Positions 57,084 through 64,000 of a stretch of DNA of 64,000 nt are shown here, in pieces (the stretch's first letter is position 1; every line of letters starts with the position of its first letter). Source of the stretch: UBA2144 sp964506185 (GTDB taxonomy: Bacteria > Patescibacteriota > Gracilibacteria > Peribacterales > Peribacteraceae); assembly GCA_964506185.1 (NCBI GenBank), contig CAZDKL010000001.1, positions 41,307 to 105,306 on the forward strand, written 5' to 3'. Position numbers and translations under genes: made by a program. The notes below the pieces were generated by a model. It ran no database searches, was not told the origin of the DNA, and saw nothing but the letters and a program-made list of their open reading frames with translations.

Positions 57084-57946
57084 GTCAGAAGGCTTTTCAT
57101 AATAAATGGGCAAAAATCCGCGAAGGCGGGCTTGCCCACCGTAGTCCCCGAAGGGGCGAAGGTGGGAAGGAATGCAATCTCGAAGAAAGATCTATTTACG
57201 TTGAGAAGGGAGACAAACCGCGAACACAAAGGCAACTGAGTCTTTATTATTATTTCAGATTCATTCAAAAGCATTTGGAGAAAGTCGGAGCTAAGAAAGT
57301 GATTGAACTTGGATGCGGACGTGGAACAATCGGCCTTTATTGCAAAACTTACATGGGGCTGGATGTTTCACTGATGGATAACGAGGAAGATGCGATCAAA
57401 ATCGCCCGTGAGGCTTTTGGAACCAGAAATCTGGATGCCGAGTTTATTGTGGGAGACGCCCTAAGCTCCGGTATTCCTGACAATACTTACGATGCAACGG
57501 TTTCAATCGGCCTTGCTGAGCACTTGGATAACGTGGATGACTTGTACAGAGAGCAATATAGAATTCTTCGCCCGGGTGGAGTGATGGTATCGTTAAATAT
57601 TCCAAAGAAATTCTCCTGTCAGGAACTTAATGTCGTCATGCGAAAAATTAAAAAAATATTCAGACTCTACAAGGACAATCCAAGACGAGATTATTATCGC
57701 AATACTTTCAACTCCAAAGAATATAAGCAATTTGCAAAGAAAGTTGGATTCGTAAAAACAAAAGTCACGCACGTCTGTCCATTTCCGATCTATGTTCCGC
57801 TCTTAAGGTCGACTGACCGATTGGTTACGACAGTTAGGAGAGGGATCCTCAAAGTCAGATCAATATTAATGCGGTATCCGTACAAAACAAACCGCATAAT
57901 GGCCCATGCTCACTTTCTAGTCGCTTACAAACCCAAGAATGGATAA
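57080..57946 (+). CDS. Class I SAM methyltransferase with a repeat-derived insert
   Basis: The 288-residue protein has the SAM motif VIELGCGRGTIGLYCKTYMG, then DVSLMDNEEDAIKIA, EFIVGDALSSGIPD and the ATVSIGLAEHLDNVDDLYRE motif. Residues ~14-29 (REGGLAHRSPRRGEGG) are the translation of a palindromic DNA module at 57125-57166 and do not look like the rest. The ATG at 57080 overlaps the previous stop (ATGA). It probably methylates the sugar of this cluster. Confidence 0.8.
   Translation: MSQKAFHNKWAKIREGGLAHRSPRRGEGGKECNLEERSIYVEKGDKPRTQRQLSLYYYFRFIQKHLEKVGAKKVIELGCGRGTIGLYCKTYMGLDVSLMDNEEDAIKIAREAFGTRNLDAEFIVGDALSSGIPDNTYDATVSIGLAEHLDNVDDLYREQYRILRPGGVMVSLNIPKKFSCQELNVVMRKIKKIFRLYKDNPRRDYYRNTFNSKEYKQFAKKVGFVKTKVTHVCPFPIYVPLLRSTDRLVTTVRRGILKVRSILMRYPYKTNRIMAHAHFLVAYKPKNG
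57125..57166. repeat. In-frame palindromic module CCCACC...GGTGGG
   Basis: CCCACC (57135-57140) and GGTGGG (57161-57166) enclose CCCC-GAA-GGGG, with GGCGGGC before it. It is read in frame as ~16 residues of the methyltransferase N-terminus. Confidence 0.7.
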
Positions 57947-58724
57947 TTCTGCACTTAAGGGGCTGTATGAGAAGCTGTACGCAAAAGGGGCGGATGATCA
58001 TTACACGAAATCTAAGTACAAAATCCGCCAGGAAATGTACGAATCGATTCTTGATGAGATCGATTGGAAAGGCAAAACCGTTCTAGACGTTGGGAGCGGA
58101 ACGGGAGAATTTACTTACATGCTTTCAAATACCGGAGCCAAAGAAGTTACGGGAATTGACTACGCAGAAAGTGCGGTTGAAGAAGCTCAAAAAAGGCACA
58201 ACCATCCAAGCCTGAAATACGAAAATAAGAACCTTTTCGATGCGGAAGGAAAATACGATGTAATTGTGTCGCTTGGAACACTGGAACATATGGACGATCC
58301 TCTGGAGGGGCTTAGTAAGATGAAGAGTTTACTAAATGAGAATGGATCTATTCTTGTAACTGTTCCAAACTTCTTAAATCCACGCGGGTATGTATTGCTA
58401 ACTCTTCTATTTTTGTTTGATGCGAAGATTACATTGGCTGATTTGCATCACTTATCCCCCATTCACTTCGAGAAATGGGCAAAGGAGCTTGGAATGAACC
58501 TTGATTGGAAAACAATCTGTCACTCTTGGGGTAATACAGATGTTTGCGTGTCTGATCTAAAGGACAGACTCCCCAAAATTTCCGAAAGTTCAGGACCAAA
58601 AATGTCAGATGAAAAAATTGATGAGCTTGTGTCTTGGATTGAGCAAAATGCATCCCCGTTGCTTGAAGAACCAAATAAGCTTAGTGGAGCTATTGGGATG
58701 TTCCGTTTTGACCTCACCCCCTAG
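57939..58724 (+). CDS. Class I SAM methyltransferase
   Basis: The 261-residue protein has SAM motif TVLDVGSGTGEFTYML, followed by VTGIDYAESAVEEAQ and the motif IVSLGTLEHMDDPLEGLSKM. The NFLNPRGYVLLTLLFLFD segment may touch the membrane. Its last residues (FRFDLTP) run into the left arm of an inverted repeat element. It overlaps the preceding methyltransferase by eight bases and ends the operon that starts at neuB. Confidence 0.85.
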   Translation: MDNSALKGLYEKLYAKGADDHYTKSKYKIRQEMYESILDEIDWKGKTVLDVGSGTGEFTYMLSNTGAKEVTGIDYAESAVEEAQKRHNHPSLKYENKNLFDAEGKYDVIVSLGTLEHMDDPLEGLSKMKSLLNENGSILVTVPNFLNPRGYVLLTLLFLFDAKITLADLHHLSPIHFEKWAKELGMNLDWKTICHSWGNTDVCVSDLKDRLPKISESSGPKMSDEKIDELVSWIEQNASPLLEEPNKLSGAIGMFRFDLTP

Positions 58725-58882
58725 CCCCCTCTCCTACCGTACCATTTAAGTTATTTAAGAACATGTGTAGGTTTTTCTTAATGTTAAATCTTAGACCCGC
58801 AAGGAGAGGGGGAATTACAAATAAGCCCCTCTCCTTGCAGGCAGGCGGGTTGGAAGGAGAGGGGTTTGGGGTGAGGTCAAAA
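58706..58882. repeat. Element with TTTTGACCTCACCCC terminal inverted repeats
   Basis: TTTTGACCTCACCCC(CTAG)CCCCCTCTCC at the left (58706-58734) is inverted at the right (58855-58882). An internal pair (cccgcaaggagagggg and cccctctccttgcaggcaggcggg) folds on its own. It lies between the convergent methyltransferase and ABC genes and encodes the last codons of both. Confidence 0.75.
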
Positions 58883-60691
58883 CTTCTGCTCCTCCCACAA
58901 CGCATGAAACGCTCCTTTTTTGTTTAGGAGTTCATCAAGCGCCCCTTGTTCTTTAATCTCTCCGTCTTCCAACACCAAAATACTATCTGCATGCTGGATA
59001 GTACTCAGTCGATGTGCGATTACGATTGCAGTGCGATCAGTTACAGCTTCATCTATCGCTTCTTGAATCAGCTTCTCTGTTCTGGAGTCGAGTGAGCTTG
59101 TGGCTTCATCAAGAATTAATATTTCTGAGCCTTTGAGCAGAGCCCTCGCAATTGAAACTCTCTGCTTCTCTCCTCCGCTGAGCTTAACTCCTCTGTCTCC
59201 AATCAAAGTCTCGAGTCCTTCCGGCAAAAGGTTGATGAGTTCCCTGAGCCTCGCACGATCGACCGCCTCGTTTAATGCTTCTTCACTGACATTAGAGAGT
59301 CCGTACGTGATGTTATTCTTGAGAGAATCGTGCAACAGAAGCGTTTCCTGGCTTACAAGCGCTATATGCTTTAGGAATGAATCCAGCGTAAAGTTTCTGA
59401 TATCCTTACCGTCAATCAATATCGACTCAGGAGCCGAGTCGTAGTACCTCATTATCAAATTTATGAGGGTTGATTTACCCGAACCCGTTGGACCCACGAT
59501 CGCAGTCATCTTCCCTTTGTCTACTTTGAATGAAACGTCCTTTAGAACATCACGCTCATCAGCATAAGAGAATGTAAGTCCTTTGAATTCAATTTTTTCA
59601 TTGAGCCCCTCAAAGTTTTTGTCTCCATCTTTCACATAATGCTTTCCATCTTCAGAAAAGATCTCCATAACCTCGGCAAGCGGACCCGTGCATGCCGCAA
59701 TACTTCCACGGAAACCAGAAATTGTTCCAAACTTATGCGAAGCATTCAGAATTATGTAGAAGTAAACGACAAGTGCGGGGGCTGACGCTACCTGTTCACG
59801 CCCAAGCCACATAAGTGCCCCCACAAAGATTGCAACCGCTGCAAGAAGAGTGATTACTTCTTGTGATGGAAGAATAAGAGCCTGAAGAACACGTATTTTA
59901 AAGTCTAACTTCGCTTTCTCGTCACTGATGTGCGAGTAATGATCCTGTTCCAACCGTTCAGTTCGGTATGATTTAACCAGAGGAATGGTTGAGAGTATTT
60001 CAACTGACTTCTTTCCAAGCTCGCTCCCCCTTTTTGCTAGCACACGGGAGATTGCCTTGATTCGTGTGATCATAAACTTGATTGCAAAGTGCAGGAATAC
60101 AAATAATGGAAGCGCAATCAGAGTTAATCTCCATGAAATCATAAACATTACCACCAAATAAATTGCGAGTGAAAATAATGCATTTATGTATCTGTCAATG
60201 ATCAGCATTGGATGAAGCGCATGTCGCGTAAACTCCGTAAGTACAATGTTGTGATGCCCGACATTTGTTGTATCAAAGAAAAGTTTCCCAAAGCTTAAGT
60301 ATCTGGTGAACAGAACTTTTCTTAGGTGATGCAATGCACGCTCAGAGAAGTACCCGACGCTTACAACGGAAAGATATCTGGTTACGGTCTTTGTAATGTA
60401 AACAACCACGAAACCTCCAAGCAAAATCCCGAAAAGCATTCTGTCGTTTGTCTGAATATGCTGAGGAAGTGCTGTAAAGACTTTTCCAATCACGGGAGCG
60501 TCCGCAATAAAGGCAAAACTCTTCTGCAAAAAACCGTTTAATATTGGGATTAGAAGCCCCATTCCTGCCCCTTCAAATACGGCAGAAAGCAGAGAAAGCC
60601 CTATAGGAACCGTCAAATAGATAGGCTTAATATGCATCTGCTTGAGCAGAAACATCATCTTGCCGGCAACTGAGCGGTCCGAATTACCCAA
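58877..60691 (-). CDS. ABC transporter, MsbA-like exporter
   Basis: It is a full half-transporter of 604 residues with six membrane segments in the first ~330 residues and a C-terminal ATPase. Walker A is GPTGSGKSTLINL, the signature LSGGEKQRVSIA, Walker B ILILDEATSSLD, and the switch IVIAHRLSTIQ. It could flip a lipid-linked glycan. The frame starts at a TTG (60691); the ATG at 60658 is an alternative, and neither has an SD. It ends inside an inverted repeat element. Confidence 0.92.
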   Translation of the reverse strand: MGNSDRSVAGKMMFLLKQMHIKPIYLTVPIGLSLLSAVFEGAGMGLLIPILNGFLQKSFAFIADAPVIGKVFTALPQHIQTNDRMLFGILLGGFVVVYITKTVTRYLSVVSVGYFSERALHHLRKVLFTRYLSFGKLFFDTTNVGHHNIVLTEFTRHALHPMLIIDRYINALFSLAIYLVVMFMISWRLTLIALPLFVFLHFAIKFMITRIKAISRVLAKRGSELGKKSVEILSTIPLVKSYRTERLEQDHYSHISDEKAKLDFKIRVLQALILPSQEVITLLAAVAIFVGALMWLGREQVASAPALVVYFYIILNASHKFGTISGFRGSIAACTGPLAEVMEIFSEDGKHYVKDGDKNFEGLNEKIEFKGLTFSYADERDVLKDVSFKVDKGKMTAIVGPTGSGKSTLINLIMRYYDSAPESILIDGKDIRNFTLDSFLKHIALVSQETLLLHDSLKNNITYGLSNVSEEALNEAVDRARLRELINLLPEGLETLIGDRGVKLSGGEKQRVSIARALLKGSEILILDEATSSLDSRTEKLIQEAIDEAVTDRTAIVIAHRLSTIQHADSILVLEDGEIKEQGALDELLNKKGAFHALWEEQKF

Positions 60692-60935
60692 AACATAGGA
60701 AAACTATCTCATGGAGAGTTTTAGCACAAGGAATGAAGTGGAGAAATTAAGCACTAAATCCGAAATCCTAAACAAATAACAAATCCGAAATTCGAAATAT
60801 TTTTCGGATTTAATATTTAGAATTTCGATTTTGTTTCGTTTTTCGAATTTAGGATTTACTAGCTCATAGACATTATATGCTTAAATATATTGATTCTTCC
60901 TTTATTACTTTTTCAACCAACTATAACCTACTCCC
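60692..60935. repeat. Intergenic CCGAAAT / TTTCGAATTT iterated words
   Basis: Between 60750 and 60862 the words aaatccgaaatcc, caaataac and the mirrored ttcggattt, ttcgaattt follow each other. It has the same vocabulary as at 2226-2340. A TATAAC box eight bases before the ATG at 60936 is a possible promoter. No gene is seen. Confidence 0.7.
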
Positions 60936-62192
60936 ATGCGCATCCTTCTCCTCAACGACGATTCCCTCCCCTCCGCCCGCGGAGGAGCGGCTGTTATCGT
61001 AGATCAGCTTAAGAAGAAGTATCAGGCAAAGGGACACGAGGTGGTATTAATCACGACTCATCAGGATAAAGCTAAAGACGTTGTGGAGAAATCTGCCATC
61101 GGCCCTGAAGGCTCAGGCCCTGAACGGGAGGATAAGATAAGCATCTATTCAAACTACCCACTTAAGAAGCGCCACAAGCATTGCATCAAAGATCCGAAGA
61201 TGAGCGAGATGTTGAATGAGATTTTTGAAGAACTAAAACCTGACGCCGTGCATGCGCATAACATTCATACTTATCTGACTTATGATGCGCTGAATATTGC
61301 AAAGAAGTTTACGGATAAAATAGTTCTGACTGCGCACGATACATTCCTGGTTTCTTTTGCAAGAGTTAACAGTAAAAGATATCAGCGCCTTGCAAGCAAC
61401 AATAAAGCAATGAAGATGCGCCCATGGGAACACCTACTCGCAGTTGGACGAAAATATTATCCGGAAAGAAACAAAGCTATCAGAAAGATTTTGGCTGACT
61501 CAGGCACTCAAGTAATAGCAATCAGCAATGCTGTAGCTGAGTTTTTGAATGTTAATGGAATAAAAGTTGCACTGACCATTCCAAATGGCATTGCATCTTG
61601 GGATACTCCATCTGACACTGAGGTTAATGAGTTCAGAAACAAAAACGGCATAACAGGACCCGCAGTTTTATTTACAGGACGAGTTCGTGAAGATAAAGGT
61701 ATTGATGCTTTCCTAAGTGCGGCTGAAGTAGCTATGAAAGATGTTCCGACTGCAAAGTTTGTAATTAACGGTGAGCAGGAGAATGTTACTCCGCACCTTG
61801 AGAAGATCAGCCCTGACTTAAAACAAGCCGTGATCTCAACAGGCTGGCTTGATCGCGATCAGGCAAGCTTAAGTTATTATGCAGCTGACGTTGTGACCGT
61901 GCCCTCTCTTTATCTAGACAACTTCCCAACCGTGAATCTGGAAGCAATGAATGCAGGTAAGCCTGTAGTTGGAACCTGCTTTGGCGGGACGGCTGAGATA
62001 GTGGTAAGTGGAGAGACAGGATTCATCGTTAATCCCAGAAATACGCTTGGATATGCGCAAGCGCTAATCAGGCTTCTTAATGATTCTGAGCTTGCAAAGC
62101 AGATGGGAGAGAAGGGTAAGGAGAGAGTGGAATCGCAGTTTAGCCTAGAGAGACAGGCGAATGCTTATCTAGCCACATTGTCTGAACTATGA
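60936..62192 (+). CDS. GT4 family glycosyltransferase
   Basis: The 418-residue GT-B enzyme starts with LLLNDDSLPSARGGAAVIV, the N-terminal acceptor-side glycine loop. The C-terminal donor site is LYLDNFPTVNLEAMNAGKPVVGT, with ExxxxxxxE-type acidic residues, followed by the usual GEKGKERVESQFSLER helix. A short segment (GPEGSGPEREDK, ~57-68) is encoded by a repeated ggccctga word and may be another in-frame insert. It stands between two membrane-linked genes. Confidence 0.88.
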   Translation: MRILLLNDDSLPSARGGAAVIVDQLKKKYQAKGHEVVLITTHQDKAKDVVEKSAIGPEGSGPEREDKISIYSNYPLKKRHKHCIKDPKMSEMLNEIFEELKPDAVHAHNIHTYLTYDALNIAKKFTDKIVLTAHDTFLVSFARVNSKRYQRLASNNKAMKMRPWEHLLAVGRKYYPERNKAIRKILADSGTQVIAISNAVAEFLNVNGIKVALTIPNGIASWDTPSDTEVNEFRNKNGITGPAVLFTGRVREDKGIDAFLSAAEVAMKDVPTAKFVINGEQENVTPHLEKISPDLKQAVISTGWLDRDQASLSYYAADVVTVPSLYLDNFPTVNLEAMNAGKPVVGTCFGGTAEIVVSGETGFIVNPRNTLGYAQALIRLLNDSELAKQMGEKGKERVESQFSLERQANAYLATLSEL

Positions 62193-62203
62193 TTTTTTAT
62201 TTC

Positions 62204-62235
62204 AAGTAGGGGCACAGCACGCTGTGCCCCTACTT
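62204..62235 (+). terminator. Perfect 15-bp hairpin AAGTAGGGGCACAGC / GCTGTGCCCCTACTT
   Basis: A two-base loop joins the arms between convergent genes. It is preceded by gattttttatttc and followed by ATAAATC, without a strong T-run. It may act as a two-way terminator. Confidence 0.5.
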
Positions 62236-62251
62236 ATAAATCAAGGTTCAG

Positions 62252-62310
62252 ACACTGTATGTATATTGCCTGCCCTTCCGAAGCCCGCAGGCGAAGGAGG
62301 GTACATACAC
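62252..62310. repeat. TGTATGTA...TACATACA mirrored module
   Basis: ctgtatgtatattgcctgcccttc and gaaggagggtacatacac form an inverted pair around the word gaagcccgcaggc. It is the same end word as at 6726-6746. Confidence 0.6.
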
Positions 62311-63912
62311 TCATCTAATCACATGCAGAAGCATTCTTATTAATGGAGAAGCTTCTACCCCCTTGGGCTCAGGAAGCGGAACGTTTTGCACGAACACTTG
62401 CCTTTTAATCTTAGCCACCTCTTCTGCAGAGTATCCAATGATGTGCGTAATGCCGTGATCTTTAAACGGAGCACTTAGCTCTCCTCTTTTCGATAAAAAC
62501 TCAATCGTAGGGTTATGAATCGTCACGGGAGTTTGAGGAGAGAAGAAAAAGTATTCAAGCTTACGCGGGTGCGCAATGACTGCATCGTCAGGAACTGACT
62601 TGAGTGCCTGAGTTGCTGCAAACATTTGTGGAACTAACGAGCGCTCGTAAAGCCGAGTGAATAACTTCCTATTTGCTTGTACCAACTGCAAGCTGACAAT
62701 GATTACAATTACAGCTGAAATTCCTACAGTCGACAGTCTTTTGAATTTCCCTTTAACAGAATCAGAAACAGTTGCAATTCCGATAGCGCTGAACAGTGCA
62801 AGCATCCATCCGACATCAATTAAGTGATCCCGCCCGAAGTGGAGTACGAATCTGATTATGAGTTCCATCGAGAGCCATAGCCCCAGCATCATAAAAGTAA
62901 GTTTCTTCTTCTTTCTGAATAAGATGACGATTCCCGGAATTATAAAGAGCCACAGGAAGACGCCTCCAACAGTCTCGGTTAAAACCAATGGTGGAAGAAT
63001 ATTCACGAACAACCAAATCCCATTCAAAATTTCATCAATTTCACTTGTCTCACCCACTCCAAAAATCATTCTGTAATGCTGGTCCTCTTGCCTTACTAGA
63101 AATGAAGACTCTGACTCTATTCGTTCCTTTGTATATTCATCAAATTCTTCTCTGTAGTTCTCGAAAATATACTGATCTGGATAAAGATGTCCTTCCCCCG
63201 GAGTCTTTTCGTTCATTGAAGGAAGAAATACTTGCACCCGCTCCATTGTTGAAAGCTCAGAACTTATTGCGTGAGGATATAAAGGAAATACAAAGACTGC
63301 ATACGCAACAACCAAGTAGACGCCTGACTGGATCAGAGCTTTTTTCCATTTCTTCTTATTCATATACACATACGCAACCAAAAACCACGGTAGAAATGTT
63401 ACAAAAGTACTTCGCGATGCAATTGCCGCTCCAAAGCATGCGCCTGCGAGAACAAGAGCAAGCACCCTCCTTTTCTTTTGGAACTTTATAAAGAGTGCGA
63501 ACCCCAAGAACAGGAAGAAGAATGCGAATGTGTATCCCTCAAGCCTAAGTGACTCTGCCCAATACATCGGCATGAAACCCATTACAACCATTGAAAGCCA
63601 AGCAATTCTATTATCAAACAACTGCTTTACCGCCCACCACCATGCGATCAAAGCCAATGCGAAGACTCCCGCACTTACTGCTGACCACCCCAAAATATTT
63701 TCCCAACTTATTGCCTCACCAACAAATGACATTAAAAGAGTGACTAATTTCATGCTATTGCAAACCAAAGCTCCGGACTCAGCCAGTTCGCGTGCACGCG
63801 GAATAAGAGCAGTTACCCAATATGGATATCCCGCAAGCAAAGCTGGAGTCATCCATATACAAAACATGAATAAAACAAAAAGTGGTAGGAGGAGGGGTTT
63901 GAGTTTGGGCAT
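62311..63912 (-). CDS. Multi-pass membrane protein, GT-C-like
   Basis: 533 residues with about ten hydrophobic segments in the first two thirds, followed by a soluble C-terminal part (~430-533). SLRLEGYTFAFFFLFLGFAL and FGAAIASRSTFVTFLPWFLVA are the usual pattern of GT39-like proteins. The first outer loop does not show the acidic pair clearly, so catalysis is not certain. TATCAT lies eight bases before the ATG. It faces away from the end of the window. Confidence 0.7.
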   Translation of the reverse strand: MPKLKPLLLPLFVLFMFCIWMTPALLAGYPYWVTALIPRARELAESGALVCNSMKLVTLLMSFVGEAISWENILGWSAVSAGVFALALIAWWWAVKQLFDNRIAWLSMVVMGFMPMYWAESLRLEGYTFAFFFLFLGFALFIKFQKKRRVLALVLAGACFGAAIASRSTFVTFLPWFLVAYVYMNKKKWKKALIQSGVYLVVAYAVFVFPLYPHAISSELSTMERVQVFLPSMNEKTPGEGHLYPDQYIFENYREEFDEYTKERIESESSFLVRQEDQHYRMIFGVGETSEIDEILNGIWLFVNILPPLVLTETVGGVFLWLFIIPGIVILFRKKKKLTFMMLGLWLSMELIIRFVLHFGRDHLIDVGWMLALFSAIGIATVSDSVKGKFKRLSTVGISAVIVIIVSLQLVQANRKLFTRLYERSLVPQMFAATQALKSVPDDAVIAHPRKLEYFFFSPQTPVTIHNPTIEFLSKRGELSAPFKDHGITHIIGYSAEEVAKIKRQVFVQNVPLPEPKGVEASPLIRMLLHVIR

Positions 63913-64000
63913 ATGTATATATGATAGTACAATGTGGGCATGAATAAACTATAATGACTACCCAGCTAGCGCAGAAAATGGGGTTTTGAGCTAAAATATT
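63913..64000. other. Window end without a clear gene
   Basis: A TATAAT (63951-63956) within gaataaactataatgac may be a promoter on the plus strand for a gene outside the window. No reading frame of use is seen in the last bases. Confidence 0.35.

Noticed and set aside
1..64000. CRISPR array
   Set aside because: The repeats seen are degenerate word tracts without equal spacers, and no cas gene is present.
1..64000. Transposase or integrase genes
   Set aside because: None was found despite many repeat and foldback elements, so any mobilising enzyme must be encoded elsewhere.

Overview
The window looks like a stretch of a Candidate Phyla Radiation (Patescibacteria-type) genome, probably from a metagenome. 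Evidence for this is the dense packing of small core genes (short RecO, RNase HI, S41 protease, Ndk, PheT, L34), the VanW and GtrA proteins, pilin-like and multi-membrane GT-C proteins, and the very short divergent intergenic regions. TGA acts as a stop throughout (for example in ATGA and TGATG junctions), so the Gly-UGA lineages Gracilibacteria and Absconditabacteria are unlikely. No rRNA is present, so I do not name a phylum.

Layout. Positions 1-9.8 kb hold housekeeping genes: an FtsX-like fragment, recO, VanW, RNase HI, the S41 protease, ndk, an M16 peptidase, rpmH (46 codons), a PduO-type adenosyltransferase and pheT. Positions 9.8-18.5 kb are mixed: a GC-richer secreted protein, tRNA-Ser(GGA), an ArsP-like permease, a DNA polymerase X with a duplicated 3' end, small orphan genes, S-adenosylhomocysteine hydrolase, a pilin-like protein and a PfkB-family kinase that may recycle adenosine. 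Positions 18.5-63.9 kb form one long surface-glycan locus. It holds nucleotide-sugar dehydrogenases, epimerases, glycosyltransferases, methyltransferases and an ABC exporter, plus two sets of nonulosonic (sialic-acid-like) acid genes.

How the glycan genes fit together. The block pseB, pseC, SDR, a pseG-pseH fusion and pseI (43.7-49.4 kb) should build pseudaminic acid or a close relative. The SpsF-like cytidylyltransferase at 35.5 kb is the best candidate for activating it. A second set (54.4-58.7 kb) holds a NeuB-family synthase without the SAF domain, a NeuA-type CMP-sugar synthetase, a 2-hydroxyacid dehydrogenase and two methyltransferases; its sugar is unknown. Two KpsC/LpsZ-like proteins (39.0 and 49.7 kb) are candidate transferases. 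Several genes are fusions: a CBS pair with a sugar dehydrogenase, an HxGH nucleotidyltransferase with an APS-kinase-like domain, GT2 with GtrA, and PseG with PseH.

Expression and repeats. At many genes with free 5' ends a TANNNT -10 box lies only 6-9 nt before the start codon and no Shine-Dalgarno sequence is visible, which suggests leaderless mRNAs. Downstream genes are coupled by ATGA, TAATG or TGATG overlaps. A few orphan genes in three islands (10.2-11.3, 13.7-14.75 and 16.3-16.9 kb) look different, with long structured leaders, hairpin terminators and, in two cases, strong SDs. The window is full of short iterated-word repeats and palindromic modules. Some lie inside coding frames, and one 450-bp foldback element sits at 53.9-54.4 kb.
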